DNA of 64,000 bases from Cyclobacteriaceae bacterium (GCA_023151255.1 JAKLJG010000003.1:124001-188000); one strand, 5' to 3'. Positions 50,884 to 60,954 are shown, counted from the first letter of the stretch. Notes: generated by a model not told the origin, from the letters alone. Program-made: numbers and translations.

Positions 50884-53721
50884 TCAACTGCCCATCTTTT
50901 TTCGCAAAAATTCGGCAGTATAGCTGCCCTTTGCCTTTTTAACCATGTCCTCGGGCGTTCCGGCAAACAGCAGGTGCCCGCCTTTCTTCTCGCCTCCTTC
51001 CGGGCCCAAGTCAATAATCCAGTCGGCACATTTTATTACTTCCAGGTTGTGCTCAATAACAATTATCGTATGCCCCTGATCCACAAGGGCGTTTATAGCC
51101 TTCAGCAGTTTGGCGATGTCGTGAAAATGCAAGCCGGTGGTAGGCTCATCAAAGATGAAGAGGATTTGACCGTCAGGTGAATTTTTCCCCAGGAAGGACG
51201 CCAGTTTTACGCGTTGAGCTTCGCCACCGCTCAATGTATTGGACGATTGACCGAGTTTTACATAGCCCATGCCCACATCGAAGAGCGGCTGAATCTTTTC
51301 ATGAATTGTTTTTTTATCCTTAAAAAACTCAAGTGCTTCTTCCACCGTCATATCCAGCACATCGGCTATGGTTTTGCCGTTGTATTCAACCTCCAGTATT
51401 TCCTGCTTAAAGCGCTTGCCCTGGCACGATTCGCACTTCAGAAAAATATCGGCCATGAACTGCATCTCTACTTTTATTTCGCCTTCGCCTTCACAGGTTT
51501 CGCAACGCCCGCCTTCAACATTAAATGAGAAGTGTGAGGGCTTGTAGCTGCGTTGTTTCGATAACGGTTGTTCTGAATACAACTGGCGGATGGCGTCATA
51601 CGCTTTTACATAGGAAATAGGATTGGAGCGTGAGGATTTACCAATAGGGTTCTGGTCAACAAATTCAACCTGGGTGATGCGTGTTACATCGCCTTCCAAC
51701 CTATCATATTTACCCGGTGTTTCAGCAACCGATCCGTTCATCCGACCCAGGGCAGGATAAAGGATTTTCTTCACCAGGGTTGACTTGCCCGATCCGCTTA
51801 CGCCTGTAACCACGGTAAGCACACCGAGCGGAAATTTTACCGTCAGGTTTTTCAGATTGTTCTCGCGTGCGCCAACTACAGTTACTGAGTCTTTCCATTT
51901 TCTGCGTTTGGCAGGCACTTCAATTTTATCTTTTCCGGTAAGGTAGTTGGTGGTATGCGAAATAATTTTGCCGTTAAGGTCTTTCAGGTTGCCCTGAAAG
52001 ACAAGTTGCCCGCCATGCGTACCGGCCGCGGGCCCGATGTCAATAAGCTGGTCAGCAGCCCGCATAATTTCTTCTTCGTGCTCAACCACAATTACGGTAT
52101 TGCCCAGGTCGCGCAACGATTTGAGCACCTCCACCATCCGGCTGGTATCGCGCGGGTGTAAGCCGATGCTGGGTTCATCCATAATGTACATAGAGCCCAC
52201 CAAGGCACTGCCCAGCGAAGTGGCCAGTTTTATGCGCTGGTATTCTCCGCCCGAAAGCGTGGAGGTTAACCGGTTCAGTGTAAGGTAACCGAGGCCAACT
52301 TTCACCAGGTAATTCAACCGGGTTTTTATTTCGGTGAGGATGCGTTCTGAAATTTTCTTTTCGTAAGCAGGTAGTTCGAGGTTATCAAAAAAAGCGGCAA
52401 CGTCTTCAACGGGCATCAGTACCAAGTCGGTAATGGAAGTGCCGGCAATTTTTACGTACTGGGCGTCTTTACGCAGTCGGGTGCCTTTGCAATCGGGGCA
52501 GGTGGTCCTTCCGCGGTAGCGCGACAGCATAACACGGTATTGAATTTTATGGAGCTTGGATTCAACATATTTGAAAAACCCGTTAATGCCATCGAAGTAT
52601 TCATTGCCGGTCCACAGCAGTTCCTGTTCTTTTTTGGTTAATTCATTGTAGGGCCGATGGATGGGGAAATTGAATTTGATTCCGTTTTTCAATAAGGGCT
52701 TCAGCCACTCGCTCATCGCTTCGCTGCGCCACGGGGCAACAGCCCCTTCATAAACCGAAAGTGACTTATCGGGGATCACCAGGTCTTCGTCAATGCCCAG
52801 GATTTTGCCAAACCCTTCGCAGGTGCGGCAGGCGCCATACGGGTTGTTGAAACTGAAAAAATTAACCGAGGGCTCGGTGAATTTTATGCCATCCAGTTCA
52901 AACCGGTCGGAGAAGTGTAATGGCTTTTGACCCTCCACATGCACAACGCATTCATCATGTCCTTCGTAGAAAGCCGTTTGCACGGAATCGCCCAGCCGGT
53001 ACACGGTGTCTTCATCATTAGGGTTTACAGCCAGCCGATCGATGAGGATTTGAAGATTCCCCTCACCCCCTGCCCGTTTTGTAAGAGAGAGTGGGGATTT
53101 AAGCAGATCTTCAATGAAGCTAGGTTGGCCATCAACCAATACCCTTGTAAAACCTTTGCTCAGCAGCAGGTTTAATTCATCTTTACGTTTTTTGCCTTTC
53201 TTAAACGGCAACGGTGCCGCAATCATCACACGCGTTCCTGGCGGCAGGGCATTAATGACATTGACCACATCGGTTACCGTGTCGCGCTTCACTTCTTTGC
53301 CGCTAGCGGGCGAATACGTTTTACCAATCCGTGCAAAGAGCAGTTTCAGATAATCGTACACTTCGGTAGTTGTACCAACAGTTGATCGCGGATTTCGGGT
53401 GTTTACCTTTTGTTCGATGGCGATAGCAGGCGAAACACCCCGTATGTAATCCACATCAGGTTTTTCCATCCGCCCCAGGAACTGCCGGGCATAGGCGCTG
53501 AGGCTTTCTACATACATGCGTTGCCCTTCGGCAAACAGCGTATCAAAGGCTAGTGAGGATTTGCCTGATCCGGATAAGCCGGTAATAACCACCAGCTTGT
53601 TTCGTGGGATAGCAACACTCAGATTTTTAAGATTATTTACCCGTGCCCGTTTGATGATGATGTAATCCCGGGGATCGAGATTGTCCAAATCAGACTCAGA
53701 TAAAACTGGCTTCGAGCTCAC
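50884..53721 (-). CDS. uvrA: Excinuclease ABC subunit A
   Basis: A 945-residue damage-sensing ATPase of nucleotide excision repair. Two ABC modules are visible: [15 protein letters not shown] (about residue 47) and [15 protein letters not shown] (about residue 645), with signature motifs [12 protein letters not shown] and [12 protein letters not shown]. Zinc fingers ([26 protein letters not shown]) are seen. The start is GTG at 53721; no ATG is nearby. Residues about 208-222 ([14 protein letters not shown]) are encoded by an in-frame G/C palindromic repeat, a loop insertion not expected of UvrA. Confidence 0.96.
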   Translation of the reverse strand: MSSKPVLSESDLDNLDPRDYIIIKRARVNNLKNLSVAIPRNKLVVITGLSGSGKSSLAFDTLFAEGQRMYVESLSAYARQFLGRMEKPDVDYIRGVSPAIAIEQKVNTRNPRSTVGTTTEVYDYLKLLFARIGKTYSPASGKEVKRDTVTDVVNVINALPPGTRVMIAAPLPFKKGKKRKDELNLLLSKGFTRVLVDGQPSFIEDLLKSPLSLTKRAGGEGNLQILIDRLAVNPNDEDTVYRLGDSVQTAFYEGHDECVVHVEGQKPLHFSDRFELDGIKFTEPSVNFFSFNNPYGACRTCEGFGKILGIDEDLVIPDKSLSVYEGAVAPWRSEAMSEWLKPLLKNGIKFNFPIHRPYNELTKKEQELLWTGNEYFDGINGFFKYVESKLHKIQYRVMLSRYRGRTTCPDCKGTRLRKDAQYVKIAGTSITDLVLMPVEDVAAFFDNLELPAYEKKISERILTEIKTRLNYLVKVGLGYLTLNRLTSTLSGGEYQRIKLATSLGSALVGSMYIMDEPSIGLHPRDTSRMVEVLKSLRDLGNTVIVVEHEEEIMRAADQLIDIGPAAGTHGGQLVFQGNLKDLNGKIISHTTNYLTGKDKIEVPAKRRKWKDSVTVVGARENNLKNLTVKFPLGVLTVVTGVSGSGKSTLVKKILYPALGRMNGSVAETPGKYDRLEGDVTRITQVEFVDQNPIGKSSRSNPISYVKAYDAIRQLYSEQPLSKQRSYKPSHFSFNVEGGRCETCEGEGEIKVEMQFMADIFLKCESCQGKRFKQEILEVEYNGKTIADVLDMTVEEALEFFKDKKTIHEKIQPLFDVGMGYVKLGQSSNTLSGGEAQRVKLASFLGKNSPDGQILFIFDEPTTGLHFHDIAKLLKAINALVDQGHTIIVIEHNLEVIKCADWIIDLGPEGGEKKGGHLLFAGTPEDMVKKAKGSYTAEFLRKKMGS
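53056..53098. repeat. Palindromic repeat copy read in frame inside uvrA
   Basis: TTCCCCTCACCCCCTGCCCG near the left and AGAGAGTGGGGAT at the right resemble the intergenic repeats at 4988 and 31440 (CTCACCCC/GGGGTG type). It is translated on the minus strand as part of UvrA, in the variable loop before ILIDRLAVN. The inverted pairing is imperfect. Confidence 0.6.
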
Positions 53722-53754
53722 AGGGTAATTTAGCGGGTTTTACATTTCAGCCGA

Positions 53755-53784
53755 AAGCAAAACACCATCGCAACGGATGGTGTT
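53755..53784 (-). terminator. Intrinsic terminator of the acidic-tail gene
   Basis: AACACCATC (53761-53769) and GATGGTGTT (53776-53784) form a perfect nine-pair stem. On the minus strand it is followed by TTGCTTT. It separates the acidic-tail gene from uvrA. Confidence 0.7.
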
Positions 53785-53811
53785 CGGCAGGTATTAAAAA
53801 TTCTTTATGGT

Positions 53812-54198
53812 TTAATTGTCAAAATCAGGGTCATAACTGGCTTCACGTCCTCCTTTTCGGCTGCCGCCTTCGTCATCGAACGAATCGGCCTCATCACCGG
53901 TTGAAAATTCATCATCCGATGAGAAGTCGTCATCATCATCTCCTGAATTATCAAATTCCTGCGGCCCGGTGGGCTCCATTTCGTATTCGCCCTCGCTGTT
54001 TTTCGTTATGGGAATTTTTACCAGGTAGGTGGCATCTTCGGTTTCAAGGGGAAAAACAAAAATGGGCTCCTTTTTGGCATTTGAAATACGGGTTATGCTG
54101 GATTCATACCCATTGGGGTACTGTTTTTTGAGCAATTCTTTCAAATCATCGCTCAGGGTTTCAAGGCTTTTAATCAGGCGCTTTTTACTTACGGCCAT
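53812..54198 (-). CDS. Small protein with acidic low-complexity tail, unknown function
   Basis: A 128-residue cytoplasmic protein. The N-terminal helix (SKKRLIKSLETLSDDLKELLKKQYPNG) is basic, the middle is a short beta region, and the last 45 residues are Asp/Glu/Ser-rich and likely disordered, ending in a Gly/Arg patch. The mix of basic head and acidic tail suggests a nucleic-acid or protein-binding helper. No family is recognised. Confidence 0.7.
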   Translation of the reverse strand: MAVSKKRLIKSLETLSDDLKELLKKQYPNGYESSITRISNAKKEPIFVFPLETEDATYLVKIPITKNSEGEYEMEPTGPQEFDNSGDDDDDFSSDDEFSTGDEADSFDDEGGSRKGGREASYDPDFDN

Positions 54199-54373
54199 AG
54201 GGTTACAAACTCAAAAAATCGGGAACAAATACCAAAATAAAATCCCGATCAGGCAAGAATTTTAAAGATTTTTTTGCGCTGAATCGGAATCTGGTTATCT
54301 TTTGAACCTATTTATTAACCAAAACCCCCGCAATATCGAGCAGCACATCTACGTTACCTAAATGTGAGACAGA

Positions 54374-55027
54374 ATGATAGAGAACAAATGCACCGACAGC
54401 GAGTTGCTGTCGCGCTATCAACAAGGTAACGAAGAGGCTTTCGCCATGCTGCTTCAACGCCACAAGTCGAGACTGTACACCGCCATTTACCTGATTGTAA
54501 AAGACCGGTATGTGGCCGAAGATTTATTGCAGGATACCTTTATTAAGGCGATTAATACCATCCGGGAAGGCCGCTATAATGAAGAAGGTAAATTTCTGCC
54601 CTGGATAAGCCGCATTGCGCATAACCTGGCCATCGACCATTTCCGTAAGGAGAAACGATACCCTGAGATTGTGCTGGAGGACGGCAGCCGGCTGATGAAC
54701 TCCCTGCAGTTTGCTGCGGAGTCAATGGAAGATAAACAGGTATGGCACGACAACCGCAGCCGGTTGAGGAGTTACATTAAAGAATTGCCGGTTGAACAAA
54801 AACAGGTGTTGATTATGCGCCATTACCTGAAGATGAGTTTTCAGGAAATAGCCGAACGCACCGGTGTGAGCATTAACACTGCACTGGGCCGCATGCGCTA
54901 TGCCCTCATTAACCTGAGGAAAAAAATGAACATTAACCATAATGCCTATGACAAAGACGTTTACCCAAACCGATCTGATCAGGTATCTGTACCACGAGAT
55001 TACGGAGGAGGAGGAGCGCCAGATTAA
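54374..55027 (+). CDS. ECF-type RNA polymerase sigma factor
   Basis: A 217-residue sigma-70 family protein. Region 2 (YLIVKDRYVAEDLLQDTFIKAI and WISRIAHNLAIDHFRKEKRYPE) and region 4 (LPVEQKQVLIMRHYLKMSFQEIAERTGVSINTALGRMRYALINLRK) are intact. The last 30 residues, YDKDVYPNRSDQVSVPRDYGGGGAPD, extend past the usual end and are encoded by bases also used by the next gene in another frame. The ATG at 54374 has no -7 box identified nearby. The downstream anti-sigma candidate probably controls it. Confidence 0.9.
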   Translation: MIENKCTDSELLSRYQQGNEEAFAMLLQRHKSRLYTAIYLIVKDRYVAEDLLQDTFIKAINTIREGRYNEEGKFLPWISRIAHNLAIDHFRKEKRYPEIVLEDGSRLMNSLQFAAESMEDKQVWHDNRSRLRSYIKELPVEQKQVLIMRHYLKMSFQEIAERTGVSINTALGRMRYALINLRKKMNINHNAYDKDVYPNRSDQVSVPRDYGGGGAPD

Positions 55028-55184
55028 CCAGGCGCTGCTCACGGATGCCGACCTCCGCCAGCAATATGCCTCGCTGGTAGCCCTGAAAAAGGAAATGGAC
55101 CAGGCCATGATGGAACCTTCGAAGGAAACCGAGGAGTTCATTCTGAATTATGCCAAAAGCGGTATGACTGTGAAGCACGAGTAG
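54942..55184 (+). CDS. Small putative anti-sigma factor
   Basis: An 80-residue soluble protein whose first half (FTQTDLIRYLYHEITEEEERQINQALLTD) resembles the sigma-binding N-terminus of zinc-finger-type anti-sigma factors, although no Cys/His zinc ligands or transmembrane helix are present. It overlaps the 3' end of the sigma gene by 86 bases in a different frame. It is followed by a glycosyltransferase gene. The anti-sigma role is inferred from position and the N-terminal pattern only. Confidence 0.55.
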   Translation: MPMTKTFTQTDLIRYLYHEITEEEERQINQALLTDADLRQQYASLVALKKEMDQAMMEPSKETEEFILNYAKSGMTVKHE

Positions 55185-55224
55185 TACCGCGGTGCCTGAT
55201 TGATTATTTGCTTTTATTTGGGGT

Positions 55225-56403
55225 GTGACAATCCTCATCCTGCACCAGTTTTTTAACACGCCCCAGCGTGGAGGTTCGCTCCGGTCGTATTACCTCGCAA
55301 AAGCCCTGCAGGATGCCGGGCATAAAGTAGTAATAATTACCACGCATAATCAGAACAGCGAGTTAGCTGAGGAGACAGAAGGTATTGAAGTCCATTACCT
55401 GCCGGTTGCGTACAGCAACCATTACGGTTTTTTTAAGCGGATTTACTCGTTCATTCAGTTTGTTCTGCGCATCGTGAATAAAGCGGGGCAGTTTAAACAC
55501 ACCGATGTATGTTATGCTATATCTGCTCCGCTTACCACCGGCCTGGCGGCCATCTGGATTAAAAAGCGTTACAACATTCCTTACTACTTTGAGGTAGGCG
55601 ATTTGTGGCCTGAGGCCCCCATTCAGTTGGGTGTTGTTCGTAATTATTTTCTGAAGTGGATATTGTATCGGCTGGAGGCATCCATTTATAAGAAGGCTGA
55701 TATTGTGGTAGCGCTTTCTGCTGCGATTAAACAAAACATTCTTCAGCGTTTCCCAAGGTTAACAGTTCGGGTTATACCCAATATGTCCGATACGGCTTTT
55801 TTTAAGCCGGAGCCCGGAAGGGAGGAACTTCGAAAAGCCTTTGATGTGCACGGCCGGTTTGTGATAGCGTACATCGGCACACTGGGGCTGGCCAACGGAT
55901 TGCAGTATATACTGGATTGTGCCACAACTGCACTGCAGGAGAAATTGCCTGCTTCATTTTTATTGTGTGGTGATGGCGCCATGCGCGAAGAGCTGATGCG
56001 TGCAGCAACCCGCAGCAACCTGAGTAACGTAAAATTTATACCGCACCAAAACCGCGATGGCGTTAATATGATATTGAATATAACCGATGCTGTTTTTGTT
56101 TGCTACCAACCCTTGCCGGTTTTAGAGACCGGCTCACCGAACAAATACTTTGACGGACTTGCGGCCGGAAAATTAATCATTGTGAATACCGGTGGATGGA
56201 TGAAGGCAGAAGTAGAACACACACAATGCGGGATAGCAGTTGATCCGAAAGATGCTCGGGATTTTGTAAAAAAAGTTACTCCGTTTGTACTTGATTCGGA
56301 ACTGCTGGCCGCTTTTCAGGCCAGGGCGCGACAACTGGCTGAGACCTGTTACTCCAGGCAGATACTGGGAGAGGCGTTTACCGGATTATTCAGAAAATTA
56401 TAA
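55225..56403 (+). CDS. Family 4 glycosyltransferase
   Basis: A 392-residue GT-B glycosyltransferase. The N-terminal half begins TILILHQFFNTPQRGGSLRSYYLAKAL (GGS nucleotide-sugar region); the C-terminal half has AYIGTLGLANGLQYIL and the GT4 motif G-S-P-N-K-Y-F-D near residue 310. It transfers sugar residues to glycolipids or extracellular polysaccharides. It is not inside a visible polysaccharide cluster. The start is GTG at 55225; TTTATTTG four bases upstream is a near match of the -7 box spacing seen at mutS. Confidence 0.85.
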   Translation: MTILILHQFFNTPQRGGSLRSYYLAKALQDAGHKVVIITTHNQNSELAEETEGIEVHYLPVAYSNHYGFFKRIYSFIQFVLRIVNKAGQFKHTDVCYAISAPLTTGLAAIWIKKRYNIPYYFEVGDLWPEAPIQLGVVRNYFLKWILYRLEASIYKKADIVVALSAAIKQNILQRFPRLTVRVIPNMSDTAFFKPEPGREELRKAFDVHGRFVIAYIGTLGLANGLQYILDCATTALQEKLPASFLLCGDGAMREELMRAATRSNLSNVKFIPHQNRDGVNMILNITDAVFVCYQPLPVLETGSPNKYFDGLAAGKLIIVNTGGWMKAEVEHTQCGIAVDPKDARDFVKKVTPFVLDSELLAAFQARARQLAETCYSRQILGEAFTGLFRKL

Positions 56404-56411
56404 TTTTAGTT

Positions 56412-56915
56412 ATGCTAAGATACGCTACTGTTTTACTGATAGTGTTCGTGGCCTGTTCACCATCCGGTAAAAAGGAGGCACCGGAGAACCGGGATGGCCA
56501 TTCGCAGGTATTAACCGATTTACAGGGCGAGTGGGAACGCCTTACCCGCTGGGAAGACGGGAGGTGGGTTGTCTTTCGTCCGTGCGATGCGGATAACATG
56601 TCGATGCAGTTTTCGGGCGACACGTTGGTTATCGGGTGGGGACAGGATGCTTCCTTTGGCATAATCCGGTCAGTTGCCGAGAGCGAAATGCCGGAAATTT
56701 ATCTGTTTACCGTTGAGCAGGACGGACAACAGGTAACCTACCGTATGCAATGGGCAGATGACGGGCATTATATGACCGAGTGGTGGCTGTGGGAGGATGA
56801 TGAATCGGTTATTCTGGTACGCAGCGAGTTACTTGGCAGCTATACACACATTGAACAACCCTGCTACGAATGCTGGGATGATTGCGAGGAAGAAGAACTG
56901 GAAGATGTTGAATGA
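56412..56915 (+). CDS. Putative lipoprotein, unknown function
   Basis: A 167-residue lipoprotein. The lipobox (FVAC, Cys near residue 15) is followed by a Lys/Glu-rich linker. The remainder has a beta-rich, acidic pattern (LQGEWERLTRWEDGRWVVF) and a C-terminus full of Asp/Glu (ECWDDCEEEELEDVE). No family match can be offered. It begins nine bases after the glycosyltransferase stop, so cotranscription is likely. Confidence 0.65.
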   Translation: MLRYATVLLIVFVACSPSGKKEAPENRDGHSQVLTDLQGEWERLTRWEDGRWVVFRPCDADNMSMQFSGDTLVIGWGQDASFGIIRSVAESEMPEIYLFTVEQDGQQVTYRMQWADDGHYMTEWWLWEDDESVILVRSELLGSYTHIEQPCYECWDDCEEEELEDVE

Positions 56916-56938
56916 AAAAGTCCTTCGCCCCGCTTAAG

Positions 56939-56985
56939 GTGTGGCTCGGTACAACAAGCTAGAGTTTTGATATGTTGAGCCACGC
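56939..56985. terminator. Long imperfect hairpin between convergent genes
   Basis: GTGGCTC (56941-56947) pairs with GAGCCAC (56977-56983), and CAACA/TGTT extends the stem inward past a bulge. It lies between two convergent genes and has no clear T-run, so a weak or Rho-like role is possible. I see nothing else in the rest of the gap (56916-57024). Confidence 0.4.
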
Positions 56986-57024
56986 TTTGGCGTAGGGAAG
57001 CAGCTTTTGGTTCCAACAACTAAT

Positions 57025-58002
57025 TTAATGCTGGCGGGCAATCAGGTCTTCTGCAAACTTTCGTAGTGTTTCCTTAGCGGCTTTATTTACCCGTACCTTT
57101 TCCAAAGCCCGGAATCCTTTCTGGAAGTATGAATTGATTTTTTTTTCGGCATCCTGCCGGATGTGAAGTTGATCCCAAATGGTTTTAACCGCATCCACTT
57201 TTTCTGCTGGATTAAAGTTTACGGTTGTAAGCCACTTGTTGAGTTCGTTGCGTTGCCCTACACTGCTGGTTTCGAGTGCGCGGATCATCAGGTAGGTTTT
57301 TTTATTGGCAAGAATATCGCCACCCGGTTGCTTGCCGAATTTTTCCGGGTCGCCATACGCATCGAGCAAGTCATCCATCAACTGAAACCCGATGCCGATG
57401 TTTGTTCCGAATTCGCGCAACGCTTTGCAGTTGGCCGGGGTGGTTTCAGCAAGCACACCGCCCAACTCCAAACTAAAGCCGAGCAACACGGCCGTTTTTT
57501 GCCGGATCATCTGCAGGTATTGCTTTTCGGTAACGTTGTTCCTGGTTTCAAATTCCATGTCCCACTGTTGCCCCTCACAAACTTCTGCTGCGCACTGGTT
57601 GAACAGGGTAAGCACTTTATAAAGTTTTTTTGGCGGCAAACTCAAAAACAGATTGTACACATGCACCAGCATCACATCGCCTGAAAGAATGGCGGTGTTC
57701 ACATTCCACTTTTCATGCACGGTTGCTTTTCCCCTTCTTAGCGGAGCGTTGTCCATAATATCATCGTGCATCAGTGTGAAGTTGTGGAAGGCCTCGACAG
57801 CAACGGCAAAGCGGACGGCCTTTTTAACATCGCGTTTAAACAAACTATAAGCCAGCAACACCAACAGCGGACGTAAGCGCTTGCCGCCAAGGCCCATGAT
57901 ATAGCGGATGGGCTCATATAACGAGGCAGGCTGCATGCCGAATTTAAGTCGCCTGATTTCGGATTCTATCAATAATAGATAGGCGGTTGTTGGATTTTTC
58001 AT
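57025..58002 (-). CDS. Polyprenyl synthetase (trans-isoprenyl diphosphate synthase)
   Basis: A 325-residue head-to-tail prenyltransferase. The first Asp-rich motif is HDDIMDNAP (DDIMD) and the second is DDLLDAYGD; flanking GGKRLRPLLVLL and the K-T-A-V-L-L-G-F motif complete the family. It extends isoprenyl diphosphates for quinone or cell-wall lipid precursors. The ATG at 58002 is preferred to a TTG three codons earlier. It is the last gene of a minus-strand operon that starts at 63072; it follows rnr by 41 bases. Confidence 0.92.
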   Translation of the reverse strand: MKNPTTAYLLLIESEIRRLKFGMQPASLYEPIRYIMGLGGKRLRPLLVLLAYSLFKRDVKKAVRFAVAVEAFHNFTLMHDDIMDNAPLRRGKATVHEKWNVNTAILSGDVMLVHVYNLFLSLPPKKLYKVLTLFNQCAAEVCEGQQWDMEFETRNNVTEKQYLQMIRQKTAVLLGFSLELGGVLAETTPANCKALREFGTNIGIGFQLMDDLLDAYGDPEKFGKQPGGDILANKKTYLMIRALETSSVGQRNELNKWLTTVNFNPAEKVDAVKTIWDQLHIRQDAEKKINSYFQKGFRALEKVRVNKAAKETLRKFAEDLIARQH

Positions 58003-58043
58003 GCTGTGCAAGTAAGCAGAAATTAGTACATCCCTTTAAGTTG

Positions 58044-60230
58044 TTACCCTTTGGCTGGATTTTTTTTGTGCAATTCTGATTTGGCGGTGTCTTTTGCCAG
58101 TACCAGGTCAATCAGCCTGCGGTCAATATCGGTTTTCTTCACCTTTACCCGCACCTGGTCACCGAGGGTGTAAATTTTTCGATTCCTCCTTCCGATGATG
58201 CAATAGTTCTTTTCATCGTATTCATAGTAATCATCGTCCAGGTCGGCCATGCGAATCATGCCCTCGCATTTGGTGTCAATAATTTCTACGTAAATGCCCC
58301 ACTCGGTAACCCCCGAAATCAGGCCATCATAAATAGTATCTCCGGCCATCATGGCCATAAATTCAACCTGTTTGTATTTAATGGACGCCCGCTCGGCATC
58401 GGCTGCCCGCTTTTCGCGCTCAGACGAGTGCACACATTTTTCTTCATAGTCTTTCTTATTCACTGGTTTTCCATTATCCAGGTAATGTTGCAGCAGGCGG
58501 TGTACCATCATATCGGGGTACCTGCGAATGGGTGAGGTAAAGTGCGTGTAGTGTTCGAAGGCCAGCCCGAAGTGACCTTTCGGGTCGGTGGAGTATTTTG
58601 CTTTGGCCATGGCCCGCACGGCAATCTGCTGAAGCACGTTTTGTTCGGGCTTGCCCTCAATCTCATCCATCAGTTTATTGAGCGAGCGCGAGATAGATTT
58701 TTCATCTACGCTTATCCGGTGGCCAAACTGCCGCGCAAACAGGGCAAAATCTTTTACTTTTTCCGGGTCCGGATAATCGTGGATGCGGTATACAAACGTA
58801 TTTTTATCAGTTCCCTTTCGCTGGTTGTAAACAAATGTGGCTACCCGCTTGTTGGCCAGCAGCATAAATTCTTCAATAAGTTTGTGTGCATCCTTCCGCA
58901 CTTTGGGCACAACGGCAAGTGGTCGCCCCTTCTCATCAAGTTTGAATTTCACTTCGGTGGTTTCAAAATTAACTGCCCCTTTGGCAAAACGTTCTTTGCG
59001 CAGCTTGTGTGCAAGGTCATTTAGTATTTTTAACTCATCAGCAAATAATCCCACTCCGCTTTCGAGTACCTGTTGGGCTTCTTCATATGTAAACCGGTGG
59101 TCGGAGTGAATAATGGTGCGCCCAAACCATTCGGTTTGGATTTGAGCATTTTTATCTAACTCAAAAACAGCCGCAAAGGTAAGTTTGTCTTCTTTGGGAC
59201 GCAGCGAGCATAGGTCATTTGACAGCCTTTCCGGAAGCATCGGTATCGTTCGGTCTACCAGATACACCGAGGTGGCGCGGTCAAGCGCCTCTTTTTCCAG
59301 GTTTGATTTTTCGCTTACATAATGAGTTACATCGGCAATGTGCACGCCCACACGATAATTTCCGTTGGACAGCATCTCAAACGAGAGTGCATCGTCAAAA
59401 TCTTTGGCATCTTCCGGATCAATGGTAAAGGTGGTTACTTGGCGGAAATCCCACCGCTTTTTTATTTCGGCAAGTGTAATTCCTTCCTCTATTTTTTTTG
59501 CCTCCTTTTCTATCTGCGGAGGAAACCGGAAGGGCAGCCCGAACTCAGCCATAATGGAATGAATCTCAGCTTCGTTCTCACCGGCTTTACCCAGAATTTC
59601 AACAATGCGGCCCACGGGGTTGCGATCGCCCTCGGCCCAGTCGACTACCTCAACAATTACCTTGTCGTTTGTTTTGGCGCCATTGATATCTTCGGGGTAC
59701 ACGTAAAAATCCTGGTGTATTTTCCGGAAGTCGGGGACCACAAAGGCATAGTTTTTTGAAAGTTCAACTTTGCCCACAAAGCGGGTGCGGTTGCGTTTAA
59801 CCACTTCCACTACTTTGCCTTCGGGGTGCTGGCCGTGGCGTGAGGGGAAGATTACCAGTTTAACCGTATCGCCATCCACGGCCGATTTCAGATCGGATGT
59901 GCGCACATACACATCGGGCCGGCCTTCGCCAATGGCCACATACGCAAACCGCGAACTGACGTGGTCAACAATACCGGTTAACGTTTCTTCTTTGGTTACG
60001 CTGGTGTAGGTACCGTTGCTCAGTTGCTTGATGAGCTCTTTCTCTTCGAGGTCGTAAATGGTAAACGTGGCCGCCTTAATGTCATCGCGTTTTTTCAGGC
60101 CGATTTTTTTGGCGATTTGTTTGATGCTGTACGCACGACCCGGGTGCTGATTTAAAAACGCAAGAATGGCCTCCCTGAATTTGGCTTCGTACGGATTAGA
60201 CTTCGGTTTGTTTTTATTGCGCTTACTCAT
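58044..60230 (-). CDS. rnr: Ribonuclease R
   Basis: A 728-residue processive 3'-5' exoribonuclease. A winged-helix domain at the N-terminus (residues about 15-80) precedes two cold-shock domains, then the RNB domain with catalytic aspartates in DPEDAKDFDDALS near residue 280, and a C-terminal S1 domain ending in a Lys-rich tail. It degrades structured RNA. The ATG at 60230 lies four bases after the exonuclease gene stop. Confidence 0.95.
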   Translation of the reverse strand: MSKRNKNKPKSNPYEAKFREAILAFLNQHPGRAYSIKQIAKKIGLKKRDDIKAATFTIYDLEEKELIKQLSNGTYTSVTKEETLTGIVDHVSSRFAYVAIGEGRPDVYVRTSDLKSAVDGDTVKLVIFPSRHGQHPEGKVVEVVKRNRTRFVGKVELSKNYAFVVPDFRKIHQDFYVYPEDINGAKTNDKVIVEVVDWAEGDRNPVGRIVEILGKAGENEAEIHSIMAEFGLPFRFPPQIEKEAKKIEEGITLAEIKKRWDFRQVTTFTIDPEDAKDFDDALSFEMLSNGNYRVGVHIADVTHYVSEKSNLEKEALDRATSVYLVDRTIPMLPERLSNDLCSLRPKEDKLTFAAVFELDKNAQIQTEWFGRTIIHSDHRFTYEEAQQVLESGVGLFADELKILNDLAHKLRKERFAKGAVNFETTEVKFKLDEKGRPLAVVPKVRKDAHKLIEEFMLLANKRVATFVYNQRKGTDKNTFVYRIHDYPDPEKVKDFALFARQFGHRISVDEKSISRSLNKLMDEIEGKPEQNVLQQIAVRAMAKAKYSTDPKGHFGLAFEHYTHFTSPIRRYPDMMVHRLLQHYLDNGKPVNKKDYEEKCVHSSEREKRAADAERASIKYKQVEFMAMMAGDTIYDGLISGVTEWGIYVEIIDTKCEGMIRMADLDDDYYEYDEKNYCIIGRRNRKIYTLGDQVRVKVKKTDIDRRLIDLVLAKDTAKSELHKKNPAKG

Positions 60231-60234
60231 GCAC

Positions 60235-60954
60235 TTAACCGGCCGTCAGAATTTGTTTTTCGTTTAGCAGCGGTTGGCCTTTTAACCGCAGGTAAAGTTG
60301 TGTGAGTACCACCACATCGCTGATGCAATAGTTTTTAATGCGTTCCAGGTCTTTGTCTTTATAATATACGGCATTTACCTGGCTGCCGTCCATGCCGTTT
60401 TTACTGGAAGCAATGTTGAAAATGGCGGCCAGCAAATCTAATGACGTGTAATGTTTGTAATCGCCAAACTTCCACATTTCCAGTGTATCGAGGTGAGGCA
60501 CTTCCCAGGATTTGCGGCCGGAAAGATTCAGCAAGGCCGGAAGGGCTATGCTGTTTACCAGCATTCTGCGGCTCAGGTAAGGAAAGTCGAACTCCTTGCC
60601 GTTGTGGGCACACAGTTTTGTTGAGGTTGGATCAAGCCGGTCGAGCATGGTTTTGAATCCGGTTAACACGGCATGTTCATCGTGCCCGTAGTAAGCTTTT
60701 GTTTTTAATGCAGGTTCACCCGTTTCGGTGACGATGATTTTTCCAACAGCTATGCAAATAATTTTTCCGAACTCGGCATAAATGCCGGCCCGTTGGTGGA
60801 AGAGTTGTTCATCGGTTACGCCTTCTTCGCGTTTCAGAAAAGAGGCCTTTCGCGACCACTGGACCTTCAGCCGTTCATCCAGTGTTGAAAAATTATCGGT
60901 GCATGCAACCGTTTCAATATCCAGAAATAAAATGTCTTTCAGTTCGGCCGTCAT
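60235..60954 (-). CDS. PolB-like 3'-5' exonuclease
   Basis: A 239-residue RNase-H-fold exonuclease of the group related to the exonuclease domain of PolB. Metal ligands: DIE in FLDIETVAC near residue 10, D in HNGKEFDFPYL near residue 125 and D in YCISDVVVL near residue 215. It likely trims DNA or RNA 3' ends. Its ATG overlaps the stop of the upstream unknown gene by four bases, and rnr follows at four bases, so it lies inside the operon. Confidence 0.85.
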   Translation of the reverse strand: MTAELKDILFLDIETVACTDNFSTLDERLKVQWSRKASFLKREEGVTDEQLFHQRAGIYAEFGKIICIAVGKIIVTETGEPALKTKAYYGHDEHAVLTGFKTMLDRLDPTSTKLCAHNGKEFDFPYLSRRMLVNSIALPALLNLSGRKSWEVPHLDTLEMWKFGDYKHYTSLDLLAAIFNIASSKNGMDGSQVNAVYYKDKDLERIKNYCISDVVVLTQLYLRLKGQPLLNEKQILTAG

